Of a stretch of DNA of 64,000 bases, positions 35,952 to 47,627 are shown piece by piece. The stretch spans positions 2,728,001 through 2,792,000 of the forward strand of contig JAAXNY010000008.1 in assembly GCA_013420905.1 (NCBI GenBank), read 5' to 3'. Below the pieces are notes generated by a model. That model was not told the DNA's origin, did not search any database, and saw nothing but the letters and a program-made list of their open reading frames with translations. The position numbers and the translations under genes were made by a program. This DNA comes from Collybia mongolica (lineage: Eukaryota; Basidiomycota; Agaricomycetes; Agaricales; Clitocybaceae). Each line of letters starts with the position of its first letter. Within the stretch, counting starts at the first letter, position 1.

Positions 35952-37952
35952 ATTTCTGGGTGGTCTGAATATATGGGATTGAGCAGTACTGAGCTTGGGA
36001 AGAAACGGTCGCGCTCAGTCCTGTTATATGAATCAGCAGTCACCTTCCTCGGGCTGTTCTCCGGGGATCGCCGGGCCGGCTCAACGTCGATGGTCGACGT
36101 GTTTGCTCAACACAGCTACGCGGTAGGATAGATTTCAACTGAATGATCCTACGATATCGCAGTTGCGAAATCAACTCTAGAACTCTAGATCCTCTTGGAG
36201 ATTTCTGCACCATTCCTGAGCTCCCTTGCCCACTTTTCTCGTCTAGCTCGTTGCTCAACAGGCTAGAGTAGGATCTTAACTAAATGATCCTACGGTGTCG
36301 CGGTTACATCACTGGGCCTTCTGCACCATCCATGGGAAATCAGTATATTCATCCCCCTAGGTCTGGATACGAATTTAGATCAATCAATACATCACCTTCC
36401 TAGTCGTTTGCGACCCAAATGCACCCTGACGTTATGGTCGTATGATAATGAGATTCATTCCATATTGCGTAGAGATCCGTATTTTCTGGACTGGGTTCTC
36501 GATGCGTAGAATAGGGATGCGTATATTGATTTGATGGTTCGGCTGAAGAGGCAAAAAGACCTCGTGTGGAAACGCGAACGCGGGCCTCGGCAACGCCACA
36601 GGCTAAATTGCCGCAAACAAAAATTTTGCACTATATAAAGCCTTTCCTCACGCACAAATGCCTCTCGCTTCGAGTTTCGACCCGCACCTCGATGCATTGC
36701 CCATCGCCTTTGACACCAACGAGCCCATCCTTAGATTTCTTTCAACGCTCCGCCAGCCATTGGGTCCAGGATACCGCTTCATCTCTTTGGGCTACCTACT
36801 TTGAAAGCTCGCCATTGCTCAAGGTCGTAATGCAAAATCATATAGATCAACCTGGGACAGTCGGACAAGCAAATGTACGTCTAGGTCGTGAGACTTCCTT
36901 GGGGCCTCACCATAAACTTCTTCACTTTCACTATAGGTCACTTACCCATAAGCCTTATGTTCTGGACGCGCCCAATCAACACATGAACTACTGAGTCCCC
37001 CAAACGAGTCTCCTTCCCCCCCTCGCCGACAACCGGATCTCATTTTCCCATGGCACCCATCCTTTGAGCTTGGCAAGGTATCACCTGGCCATAGCGCCGA
37101 CGCTCTCTCCGACTATCGTGAGCTTGGACTCGGCTCTGTACCTCTGGTTCTACGATTTTCGTCATCCAGACAATCATCGCCCATTGATTGGACCGCTTCC
37201 CTGTCGTAGCGCTATCAACTGGGAGGCCGACGTATCGCATCTTCACCATATGGGTCCTAGAAGCGAAAATCTTACCCAGTCCAGATTCCTTTGGACGTGA
37301 TAGAAAATCACCGCAGGCAACAATCACTCTGACTCGGGGAATGACTCGGGGAAAGGGATTCATCGACATGTTGACTCGGGGAACGGTTCTCCATGAAGAT
37401 GTTTCTTGGCCTCCTTGCGACATGTTTGTTTTTCTCCAGCAAGGGTATTTGATATTATTCACCGTTGCAATTGGGAACTACTGAGACTCCGGAAACCCTT
37501 GGTTAATCGAATATTGCTCATTTATCTGTCACACATCACACCTGTGTCTTGGGCATTTGGCATGCCATGTCGCGATTCACAGGTCTACGTGCATGTCTTT
37601 GAATTTACTATGTCTTGGATTTACTCTCATGTGGAGTGTCGTGAACTTTACTTGATTTTTAGCCCATAGATTTTCGTAGATGGAGGAATAAATCTTTGAC
37701 ACCACATAACGTCTAAGGAATTCTAGTTAAACTGCTCCTCTTTCCGATCGTCTGGGAACATGAACATGAACATCATGAGCACGGCTGCATAATGAATGAT
37801 TCAAAACCGGGATTGAGTAGGGAGCTTCAGACATCTTGCCCAGATCCATAAATCCTTTGCACGCTAACCAAGTAGTCTACTCTGAAGGCTAAGAACATAA
37901 GCCACCAACTCGCCCGATCGTAGGAACACGTCTCACCATTTAATCATCAAGA
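35952..37952. other. Two-kilobase intergenic region
   Basis: Holds an imperfect direct repeat (36098-36345), a 48-codon open frame starting at 36658 just after an ACTATATAAAG sequence, and three GACTCGGGG motifs at about 37331-37381. A longer frame at 36566..36994 shows no domain. No gene is supported. Confidence 0.4.
36098..36345. repeat. Imperfect direct repeat, two units about 145 bp apart
   Basis: Both units share, in order, TTGCTCAACA, AACTGAATGATCCTACG (second copy AACTAAATGATCCTACG), TCGCAGTTGC / TCGCGGTTAC and TTCTGCACCAT. The unit is divergent, so an old duplication. No similarity to a known element was recognised. Confidence 0.6.
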
Positions 37953-39008
37953 TCATACCCATTCCCTCGGCGTTCTCAAAACCACCATCAACCTCCCCTC
38001 CTCCGTCCCCTCCTCCCCCATATCCGTCATATACTCCCACCGCGCCGTCTCCGGCAAACTCATCAAAATGCTCTCAATCCGCGCCCCAGGCGTCATCAGC
38101 CCAAACTTCGTGCCGCGGTCGTACACGAGGTTGAACTCCACGTACCGCCCGCGCCGCACGAGCTGCCAGCGGCGTTGGAGGGGCGTGTGCGGGAGGGCGT
38201 GCCGTGCCGTGAGGATGGGCAGGTACGACGGCACGAACGCGTCCCCCAGGTCGCGGACGAACGCGAAGATGTCCGCCGGCGTGTGTGGGCGCGGCGCCGC
38301 AGCGGCTGGCGGTGGGAGTCGTGCGTGCGGGCCCTCGTTGAGATCGTCGAAGAAGATCCCGCCGACACCGCGCGTCTCAGCGCGGTGCGGGATGTAGAAG
38401 TACTCGTCGCACCACTTTTTGAATGCCGGGTAGAGCTGCGCACCGTGTTTATCACAGGCGCTCTTGAGCGCCGAGTGGAAGTGGGTGGCGTCGTCTTCGT
38501 AGAGGTAGGACGGGGTGAGGTCGCAGCCCCCGCCGAACCACCACGCGAGAAGGCTGCCAGGGCCCTCCGCCCCGTCCTCGACGGGCTCCGTGATCTCGAA
38601 GTAGCGGTAGTTGGTGTGCACGGTGGGGGCGTGGGGGTTGCGGGGGTGCACGACGAGGCTGATGCCCGCCGCGAAGAACGGCAGCCCGCCTGGCCGGTCG
38701 GGCAGCGGCATCGACGTGTGGTCCGCGCGCATCTGCTTTATCGCCGCGGGCGGCAGGGTCCCGTGCACGATCGAGATGTTCACGCCCGCTTTCTCTAGTA
38801 CGGTCTGCTGCGCGGCGGACGCGTCGTCGGTGGGGCATGCAAACACACAGGATTGCCCGGTGCCCCCCTGTGCGCGAACCCACGAATCCCGCTTGAATGC
38901 GGGCGCCCCAGGGTCGAGCGCCTCGAATGTGGAGACGATCTGATCTTGGAGAGATACGATGTACTCTTCGACTTGCTTGCGCATCGGTTTGATGGTCGGT
39001 TCTGCCAT
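37953..39008 (-). CDS. HEM13: Coproporphyrinogen-III oxidase, oxygen-dependent
   Basis: Single-exon, GC-rich frame of 351 residues. Conserved blocks of the family appear in order: GGTGQSCVF, GVNISIVHG, FFAAGISLVVHPRNP, APTVHTNYRYFE, WWFGGGCDLTPSYLYEDD, KKWCDEYFYIPHRAETRGVG, GIFFDDL, RRGRYVEFNLVYDRGTKFGL and ESILMSLPETARWEY. The length is that of cytosolic fungal HEM13. It oxidatively decarboxylates coproporphyrinogen III to protoporphyrinogen IX in haem synthesis. The stretch AAAAPRPHTPADI inside the C-terminal half is a low-complexity insertion. Lack of introns and the strong GC bias differ from the intron-rich neighbours. Confidence 0.95.
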   Translation of the reverse strand: MAEPTIKPMRKQVEEYIVSLQDQIVSTFEALDPGAPAFKRDSWVRAQGGTGQSCVFACPTDDASAAQQTVLEKAGVNISIVHGTLPPAAIKQMRADHTSMPLPDRPGGLPFFAAGISLVVHPRNPHAPTVHTNYRYFEITEPVEDGAEGPGSLLAWWFGGGCDLTPSYLYEDDATHFHSALKSACDKHGAQLYPAFKKWCDEYFYIPHRAETRGVGGIFFDDLNEGPHARLPPPAAAAPRPHTPADIFAFVRDLGDAFVPSYLPILTARHALPHTPLQRRWQLVRRGRYVEFNLVYDRGTKFGLMTPGARIESILMSLPETARWEYMTDMGEEGTEEGRLMVVLRTPREWV

Positions 39009-39424
39009 GGTGGTTGGAAGGAAGTGGGATGGAGACCAGATACATCGTAGTTGGCCATGGTGGAAATTTGAGATCTTCCGGCTCGGCTAGATCCCGGTTC
39101 CCTTCAGTATTCTAGGTTGTAGGTCTTCCAAGCGATATATTTGGTATTTTATACAACGATGTGCTATCTATCTATTAGGTACACATTACTGGGGGGGATT
39201 AGGATCATTTCGCTAGTGTAAGTGAGTGGCAAAGAGGAAGGTCGTATGTACAACTTGCAGCATCAACAGCTATTATGTACTCCATCCCGCAGTAAGCCCA
39301 AACTGCCAATAACCCAAAAGGAAGATCCTGGAGATCCCGATGAGGTATATGTTGATACCCAAGAATAGGCTTTCGAGTGCATTCGTCAAGAACGCGACCG
39401 TAAAGCAAAGCCAAGAAATGATCA
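39009..39424. other. Intergenic region between HEM13 start and F-box gene end
   Basis: Upstream region of HEM13 (start codon at 39008) and 3' flank of the F-box gene. No site recognised with confidence. Confidence 0.4.
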
Positions 39425-41032
39425 CTAAGTGAAACCTTGTATACTTGGCACGCAGTGTGCGAAGAGACGCTGAAGGTGGGCTCCGTACTGAAAACGATAT
39501 GGGAAGGAGGTCAACAAGATGGTCATATGCCGGAGTTTCCAGTGTGGGTAGATGTGGGCCTCCATTTCGCAGAAGAAATCGTCCTATGATCGGCACCAGA
39601 TCAGTCTGGTGTCTAGGATGATACGCAAAGGCCACTCACGATCTCGCTTTCCACATAGGCCTTCCGCCCAGTCTCCACTAGGTGGCCACTAACACTGGGC
39701 ACCACTTCTCTCACAAGTAGTTCCAAACGGTAGAGATCCGGTAACGTTTTCGCCAACAAATCCACGAGCTTCGGTGTCAGCGTGACGGAGCCGAGGCGTA
39801 GCCTTTGCAACGGCCGATATGTCCATTCTCTAAGGATTGTCGCGACATCAGGATACCGGAGGTAGCAGCCAGTCAGCACGAGTGACGTGATCGTCTCTGC
39901 AAATTTCCGCAGGCAGTACATCGACGTCCTAAGGGGAAAGAGGCTAGAGCTGATGTCTAGCTCACGAAGATTGGGAAGGTGGACATCGGCAAGCGCTTCC
40001 CTCATCCATGCATCGATTGAGGTGGGGTCTGGGGTTAGCCCAGCCCCGCTGTACTGCGTTGCGCGTAGTGATAAAGATCGAAGGGTATTGCGTTGTCGCC
40101 GCAACAGATCAGTGAGACCTGATGGATCGCCGAGATGTGGGGAATCTATGGGGATGGCAAGGGTGAGGTGATGGAGATGTGGTAGGTGGTAGATGGCGCG
40201 AAAAAGAGGCGAGAGATCGAGAGGTTCCCAGGACTGGATGGAGAGCTTCTGGAGAGACGATCGGAGGCGTGTGATTGCAGGTGCCAGGTGATTGATGAGG
40301 ATCAAGTTATGCCCTGGCGACGCGACGCGAAAGTGATCTATGCGAAGAATAAGGCCTAGTTCTTCGAGGTGCGGTATGGAAGAGTCGGAGGAGAAAAGGC
40401 TTTCCACGTTCTCCAGGGATATCTCGAGGGATAACTTTCGCAGGTTGGCATGGAAGACCGCGGCAAGGAAAGGGACGGGAGACTCAGGGACAGCCTGGAG
40501 ACCGCACCACATAATATGGTAGTCTGTTACGTTTGGAAGGCTGGCGAAGACGTCGAGCATAACTTTTACGACATCCCTTGCGGTTCTGAAGGTCTGGACC
40601 AGCCGGTATTTGTTGTGTTTGACGAACATTTTTTGCTCGAGGATGTGGTTTGCAAGTTCCGCCAGTCTCAGGCGTAGGGACCGTCGAACATGGGCTAGCT
40701 CCTTGCCGTTCTCACTGTCAAGAACTTGCTTCAAGAAGCCAGGATAGACGTGCAGCACGCGCACTCGTTTCGCCACAACTGGATCTCTGCAAATTGGGGT
40801 AAAACGGCGAAATCAGCCCAAGCCCTAAATCAGAGCCTGTGATAATGACTCACTTGAGGCGAATCAAGTTCCTCAACATTCTATTGTCCAGAAAAGCGAA
40901 GCTCATCTGCCGATATCTGCAATCCATAGCGATGTCGAAAAAAGTGCTGTTGACGGAGAGCATGTCCTGGAGAGTGACAGGCGGGATAAACTGGGCGATG
41001 TGCAGCCATACGTCGTGGGGGAGGTGTAACAT
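39425..41032 (-). CDS. F-box/LRR protein
   Basis: Three exons (40854..41032, 39640..40786, 39425..39583) total 1485 nt, 494 residues. The F-box is at the very start: LPHDVWLHIAQFIPPVTLQDML, then SVNSTFFDIAMDCRYR. The middle is leucine-rich (LEELGLILRIDHF, LRSLSLRATQYSG, LQRLRLGSVTLTP), and the last exon ends with the conserved basidiomycete tail pattern MEAHIYPHWKLRHM and FPYRFQYGAHLQRLFAHCVP. Probably an SCF ubiquitin-ligase substrate receptor acting in cytosol or nucleus; target unknown. The tail exon is easily missed because its frame is opened only by splicing. It belongs to a different F-box subfamily from the gene at 10602. Confidence 0.9.
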
Positions 41033-43069
41033 TGGGCGGAGGATGGTGGAGGGGGGAGAGAAAGGGGTGGTGTGGCTTTAGGTTGCCATTTGACTGTACA
41101 TAGGCTACACTGACATTCAACTTTGACAGCAAAAAACTGTCATGCCCGAAATCGTCCACTTGGGTTGATGGCTTCATTTAGACGCTCATCCCGTCAATTA
41201 AGCGCCACAGACACAATTAGCTTCATTATTCCGTATCCGTACATCCATACCCCCTAACTGAACCCCCACAAGAAGGCCCTTAGTGTTACTGCAGTGCTGT
41301 AAATACTAAAGAAGAATTCCAAACGCGGTAAATTCGCCGTTCCCCATGGCTGTCGTCAATATGACCGTCAAACTCGGAGCTACGGGGTATGACGGCGTTG
41401 CCATTAATACATTTTCTTGCGCCAACACACACATGGTGACCCACAAGCAAGTGGTTCACAACTATTACTTCCCCTTCAGCCCTCATTTATATGTCAGGGT
41501 GGGAAGAATGTCATGATGTATGAATTGACCTGAATGAGGGAACCGAAGGGCAAACGGACGTTGCGATCAACGGAACAGCACCCGAGCCATTATATCGAGG
41601 GCGTCCAGGGCCACTGTCCCCTACACACATGCCGGCCCCCGAACAGCATTACATATGCAAAAATTAGCCCGTATCGAGCTGAGGACTGCCGATAAACCAA
41701 ATACGAACAGCATTATGCCATTCGTCGACCTCGAGACCATTTAAACACGTCCACAAAAGTCACATAATTCAGTCGGCGTGCGGCAGGGGCAGGGAGGGTG
41801 AAAACATGCAGGCCAGTACTAGTATCCAAAGCTATTCGGATATAAAAATTCCAGAGTTGGACAAATCTGAGTGGGGTGCGAAGCGGAGGTTGGGATGAGA
41901 TTACTTGGGGTATGTCAGGTCACGAAGTGGATATCCAAACATACTCCCTCTTGGCCGAAGAACATGATGCCGAACACGCCACACACGTATTCTGACGGGT
42001 CGTTCAATTTTTGAAAGGGCAGCAACTTTGACTGCCAGTAGTGGTAGTTTGGAAGTGACAAACCTGAATTTTGTAACATTACAACACAACAGAACTTCGT
42101 GAAAGACAAATTAACTGCGGCTACCGACGTCCAAGTCAAAGTCAAACATTATCCTGCATATGGAGCCCTATCACCGACACTAGAAGCCAATCGCTCAATC
42201 ATCTTTCACTCTCCGAGGAATGATTAGGCTGTCACCGACGTCATCTTAATTAAAACATACAAGGCTGGGATAAAGATGGGCCCACTGGCAGTCTTCGCTG
42301 CGTTGGCATTTTCGCAGGTGACTCAAACCTGGCATCCGCCCGGTGTTTGCCATGTATGACTATATGACTCGAAACTTATTCGTACTACACGGCGGCTTGC
42401 TATGTATATCCCTGTTCTTGTTCTCCATGAGTACGCCCACGCTGTCGGAAAAGATTTTTCATCTGTCTGTCTCAGGAGACTTACCGAGCCTGTACATATA
42501 TCACTCGACGTGCCACGCACGTCCAGCTATTCGGCCCCGTTCTTCATACGCTTGAAGTTTTCGAATACTGTGAACATTGCTCAAGTAGTAAGACATAGTA
42601 AAAAAAACGTGGCAACCATTCAATTGCTTATGATCCTTTGAGGACCGACCACAACAGTATTTATCACTTCGGATAGATTCCTCGGGATTTAATTATGGGT
42701 ATCTTGCGAATTCTAGTTCGCGTTCTTCAAATTGTTGAGGGTCGATGGGTATACAGAGGACGGTGCTCTTCCCTTGTGCAGAACAGGCTGCATGTCCAGC
42801 GTGGATTCCTGCGTGCCGTGATCGGCCGCAGCATCACTTGACGTCTGACATTGCCCTGCGCTGAGTTTGGGGATGAGAAAGCGTGGCCATCCAGCAGGCG
42901 TGTTCTGGTGCAGCAAATGTCAATCACACCATATCAGCGATGGCATATGGCTGTTTTCTCCAGGAGAATAAATATGGTGTAGTGATTAGACCAAGCGGGG
43001 TACAGTTTAGGCGAAGCGAGGTAGCAAAAAGTTAATTAACAACTGTATAACACTCGACAAGTGAATAAA
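41033..43069. other. Intergenic region, about 2 kb
   Basis: No convincing gene. One orphan signal-peptide-like exon may sit at 42275-42316 (MGPLAVFAALAFSQ followed by GTGACT), but nothing downstream continues it. Confidence 0.4.
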
Positions 43070-44111
43070 TTAATCCACCTTCCGTGCCCATTTCCGGCCG
43101 CCTGCTGCAGAGGAACTCCGGGGGGGTGGCGTCGAGACCCGGCGTGGTAGTGTGGCTTGCCATGGAGCGGGTTCGTAGGCAGGCGCATGCTTTTCTTCTT
43201 CTTCGAACTTCTTCTCGTGTGCGATGTGTCCGTTGCGCATCTGATACGCGTCTTTGGAGTCAATGTCACCCTGGCCCCAGTACATCCACAACTGTGCACC
43301 GAGCACTATGTTAAGAAGCAGCGCAAGCCCGAAGCCGGCTGCGACGAGGGAGTCTCCGGTCTCGGTCGCGGTGGTGAACAGCCTGGCGATGCAGCCTGCT
43401 ATTTGAGAAATAACGGCAAAGGCGGAGAGCTGCCCGGTAGATTGGGATCGGGAGTTCTGACGGATTTGGGGGAGTTTGGAGAAGAGCGATAAGGGAAGGG
43501 TCGAGAGTTGGAGAAGCGAAAGTGTGTTTTGTGGGAGGGTGTACAATACCGCGGAGGATGCGGCGGTGGCGATGATGCCTGCTACTATTTTCGTGTCCTT
43601 GGACGAAGAGGAGGAAGATGATACAGGGGCGTATGCGATTATCAACAAAGTGATGACAGCATTTTGGATGGTGAGAAAGAAATTCTCCCCATAAGTCGAG
43701 AAGGGGAACCCATTGCGGAACGAATACGCAAGAGTAATAGCATAAGAGAGCGTCTCTAGAATATAGGCAGGGAGCGAGAGGCCACGCGCTGAGCGGGCGT
43801 TTAAGACTGTGGGATCTCGTTAAGAACGATTCGGCGGTTGATGAACCGTGGGTATACGCACTTAGTAAAACCTGAGGTACTTTCATGATAGATCCTCCAA
43901 CAACAATGCCGATTCCAAGCCCCTTAGACAACGAGTACTTGATGCATTTGACATCCCCGATGTCGAGGTTTTCGATTAGTGACGTGTAGCATTCCTGGAC
44001 CACTGTTGTCAGCCGAATATTGGTTGAAAAGACCCGCCGACGTACCTTTCCTACTATAGATACACCGAGGTCGCGGATGAACCAGGGGAGGTTGCGAGTT
44101 ATGGCCGTCAT
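43070..44111 (-). CDS. MPDU1: MPDU1-like PQ-loop protein (mannose-P-dolichol utilisation)
   Basis: Three exons (44046..44111, 43862..43994, 43070..43806) give 936 nt, 311 residues. The first PQ-loop is split by an intron: LSKGLGIGIVVGGSIMKVPQ, continuing VLLILNARSARGLSLPAYI. Then follow ETLSYAITLAYSFRNGFPFS, TYGENFFLTIQNAVITLLI, and the second PQ-loop SLFSKLPQIRQNSRSQSTG with QLSAFAVISQIAG. The length, loop spacing and helices match MPDU1/Lec35, an ER membrane protein needed for use of dolichol-phosphate-mannose in N-glycan and GPI synthesis. A charged C-terminal tail (KKFEEEEKHAPAYEPAPW) extends it. The sole mark of doubt is that PQ-loop families also include lysosomal amino-acid exporters, but FRNGFPFSTYGEN favours MPDU1. 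Confidence 0.9.
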
Positions 44112-45830
44112 GGTCGTTGAAGTCGAGACTGGGCTTTTGCACGTTGCCGCTTGCGGCGCTCGGACGTACACGTGGCTAGTTAAGGTATAAACAAGACTAC
44201 ACAACGCCTACGGCTCCCTCAGCTCATTATCGCAACGCGTACGAAGTACATGAGCATAAGTACGTGTTCTGGCAAGATGATGCTGACGCTGGAGGGACTT
44301 ATTCCTTGAACGGTAAAAAAAACCTGAATTTCCAAAACTATCAACATGACAACGACATTGGTCGCAGGAGCCGCTCTTCCATTGAATGTGTCGTCCGTGA
44401 CATAAGGTATGTATTTTGTTGGTCTCCAGGCATATACCGTTGTGACGAATAGGATAGACTCGTCTAAGCCCCAGGATTCATTGTACACTCGGGCATTTGT
44501 TCTCGTGATATGCTTGTTGGTCTGGAATACACGGCGCACAAACGGCCAACACATCACCGGCGCGACGTTCCTCGGGCAATGTTTTAATACAAGGCGTTTC
44601 ATTCAGCGCCCAACCAGAGACTAGTCAGAAACACGTAAATTCCCTGTGCCGGGGGTGATATCACCGTTCTACGTTCTCAGTTTTATTGGCTTGATGCGAG
44701 ACAAATGGGGTCGTAAACGCCGAGTAAGCATGCTTTCAAGCTCGACTTCCATTTGGCCTCCCCAGAAACCGACGCCCTCGCGATAATCTCAAAGTCGCAC
44801 AAAGCCTCACTGTTATTAGGCCCACGCCGATTCTGAGGCTATCGCTGCCTGGAGGAAAGGTTACAGTTATCAGACGTGCTTCGTTATACGTCTTCGTCTT
44901 TAAACGACCAACAAGGCCCATACTACATGGACGGTCATATGGAATCATCAAAACTGCGAGCGACAAGAGCCAGAAGACTAAGGTGGAGCTTGAGTTAAAG
45001 CACTGAAGATGCGAACCAATCACTTGCATTTCTGCCATCATTGGACAAGTCACGAACCCGAACGCATGTTCAACCCTTCAAACATTGGACGTTTGGTTTC
45101 GTATTGAGTGGTTGCTTGGTTCTAGGTTTAGTGTGGAAATTAATATTTTAGTGTCCCCCCCAAGTCGTGACTAAGTCCCGACCAGAGGAATTTGTTATCG
45201 ATCGAAAACGTCAAGTCCTCTGAAACGCTCCTACGTCATCTCTGGGAAGTCTCTCAGTTCTTGCCTTCAATTGTTGTTCTTATCCCGGGGCTTGAGGGAT
45301 GACGTCGGTCCTTTCTTCTGAGTAGCTGGCTGGGGGATGCTGATGGTTCTGCGTAATTAGGACGCATATTTAACCCAAAAATAACATTCAAGGATACGAA
45401 TATGAGTTAAGAGCCTTACCCTAAACATCTTCGGCGGAGGGCGGGACACCAGGTGTGGAGTCGCAATTGTGTTCTGGGCTGCATCAAAACATCAGTCGGT
45501 GGCTCCAAGGCTTCTATAACTTGCTTTAATGGACACAGCGCTTCCATGTCGCGGGCAACAAGAAACAAGACTAAATCTAAGCTAATTTTTATTGGCGGCC
45601 TGGCTCTCCACAATGGGTAAGTACGACACGCCTACATTCTTCGTCACACAACTTCAACATCCAAGGTCACAACACACGTAGCTGCAATGGTATAAAGGTC
45701 TGCTATGGACTCTCCTCCTTCCTCAGTTCTTCCAACTCTAATTCCACAGCCCCTCGATTACTTCGACTCTTAGCACAGTCTGTTTCTTTTCTCTCGTCGA
45801 AATCCCCCGACTCATTTTGGTTCATATTAG
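44112..45830. other. Intergenic region
   Basis: Open frames at 44219..44602 and 44736..45053 (minus) encode hydrophobic, disrupted stretches that could be remains of a membrane-protein gene, but no family motif is convincing. The right end is the promoter of the secreted-protein gene. Confidence 0.35.
45691..45698 (+). promoter_or_regulatory. TATA box of the small secreted protein gene
   Basis: TATAAAGG, 140 bp upstream of the start codon at 45831; followed by a pyrimidine-rich stretch (CTCCTCCTTCCTC) typical of a fungal transcription start zone. Confidence 0.45.
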
Positions 45831-46344
45831 ATGTTCCGCTCCATCGCTTTGTTCGTCCTTGCCGCCTTCGCGAGCGTCTCCTTGGTCGCTGCCGACCCCC
45901 AGGATCCCATCTGCAATGGCAACGGCTTTGGCATCACCCAAGACTTCCATATCGGAGACACTCACCACGGTAAGTGAAGAGATAGACCCCGCGACGCGGT
46001 CTCACGATATACAATACAATATAGTCAACGTTTATCACAATGACTGCGATCTCGCTCAATCATTCAGCTCCAACACCGACGATGGGATTTGTACCCAGGG
46101 AGCCCTTGTGTGCAGCCCACCACCGAGCCCTTATCAGTCATTCACATTCCAAGGCACCACGTTTGTTCCCTCTTTTCTGCTGTATGGAACACATCCTAAT
46201 CGTGATCACTGGCAGGTACTCATGCCACGTTGAGCCCAACTCCGGCAGTTGCGCTGGAATCCCCATCGCTGCTTGCGTAAGTCCTTCGACCTATAATCAT
46301 AAAACTTTAGTGACACAATTATTGTACAGTGCCACAACGACTAA
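45831..46344 (+). CDS. Small secreted cysteine-rich protein
   Basis: Four exons (45831..45969, 46025..46160, 46216..46276, 46330..46344) total 351 nt, 116 residues. It starts with a signal peptide (MFRSIALFVLAAFASVSLVA, cleavage near ADP). The mature part of about 95 residues has eight Cys (contexts PICNG, NDCDL, GICTQ, LVCSP, YSCHV, GSCAG and AACCHND at the end), consistent with four disulfides and secretion. No known domain. Small Cys-rich secreted proteins of basidiomycetes can be effectors, antifungal proteins or wall proteins; the role here is unknown. The last exon is 15 nt. A decayed second copy lies about 8.8 kb downstream. Confidence 0.85.
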
Positions 46345-47627
46345 AGGACTTCTAAGGTTTGTACTTTCGGAAAAAACGAAACCGTCCGCTAACGTGGCTG
46401 CCCTGTGCCTGCAGAAGTACTTTACCTCATGGACATTTTCGTTCCAACCGTTACCGGAGTCAGTCGATTGGCACCTATGTGTTTGTACTATACTTTGTAA
46501 TGGATATTATTGTTTTCGTCTTGCCACCACTCAGCATCAAACTTACCAAAGGCTAAGGTAATAATTCTGATTGACACACTCGTTCGCGTTCAAGTGTTCA
46601 CCATTCCCCACGATAAATGTCTCATGGATGGCAGTTGCAAGTCCTGTGCGATAAAGGTCGCCTTTTGGGATCAATCGGTGGCGATAAGCTTTCTAATTAT
46701 AGTGGACCCGGTCCCTGCTCTTGATTACCATACACCCGCCCTTGGTATATGCAGTTTCCGTTCAGACACAATGAACACCGACTTTATTTTCCAAAAATAA
46801 TTCGCCAGACCCGTAAGGTAGGGGACAGTCACCCCAGAAAGTATATGTTTTCAGTTGAGCTGAAAACCTCATTAATAACTGGCTTTGAGTGCCAATTTCG
46901 CACTGCCTGAAAGCTCGGCTGAAATTTGAGTGTGAGGACCACCCAAAACCCAACTAAAATGGGACACATACATATAGGTTTCAGATAAGCCAAAAGCTAA
47001 CATTTAAATTGAGCAGAAATGGGTAATAAAAACATGCTTATCAGGTCACCATTCAGCATGCCCAAAAATCAGTGTATAATAGTAAATTTCAGTGCATCCT
47101 AAACCATTGCCAATATTACAAAAATAAGTACATATTAAACTAATACTACACCAAACTCAGCATAGGCTACTATTATACAGCATACATGACTGTGGCACCA
47201 CATCATTGTTCCTTATTTTGCCACTGGGCAATGAGGGCAGTTGTTTGGGGCCACTGGTCCAACAAAGTCTTGGACTGCATCTACTGCATTCTTCTGTGAG
47301 ACACCTTTTCTGTGGGATGACAAGTACTTGAGTAACCCCATGATTATGATATCAAGGGGCCAGAGATGTTCATAGTTGTCAAGGTGGGGAAATTTCTCTA
47401 CCATCTATCTATTTGTTTGTCAGTTTGCATTTCCAACAGTGAAAAACTCTCCACCTCTTGCCAAACAAGTTTGAGCTTAGCCTGTTCCTGGTCCTTAAAG
47501 CACAGGGCATCATCCAGATGTGAGTACACAAGATTGCATGCATGTTTCTGATAAATCACATTAGAAATTTAGAGGTGATGACACTGAGGAGGGTACCTTG
47601 ACAGTGGTCAAGAAGGCAGTATCCCAT
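46345..47627. other. 3' flank becoming CpG-poor repeat DNA
   Basis: The first 200 bp match, in degraded form, the 3' flank of the decayed secreted-protein copy (54.6-55.2 kb). From about 46930 CpG dinucleotides become rare. A minus-strand frame at 47213..47404 (FPHLDNYEHLWPLDIIIMGL) resembles sequences that recur in basidiomycete repeats, but I cannot name the element. Confidence 0.45.

Noticed and set aside
36566..36994. 142-codon plus-strand frame
   Set aside because: Low-complexity residue pattern without motifs; a different frame starting at 36658 looks equally good, so neither is supported.
38175..38798. 207-codon plus-strand frame within HEM13
   Set aside because: Antisense shadow caused by high GC at third positions.
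42275..42316. Signal-peptide-like MGPLAVFAALAFSQ followed by a donor-like GTGACT
   Set aside because: No downstream exon with acceptor and continuing frame was found.
44219..45053. Hydrophobic minus-strand frames resembling a membrane-protein gene
   Set aside because: No recognisable family signature and no exon chain that closes in phase; only mentioned as a possible relic.
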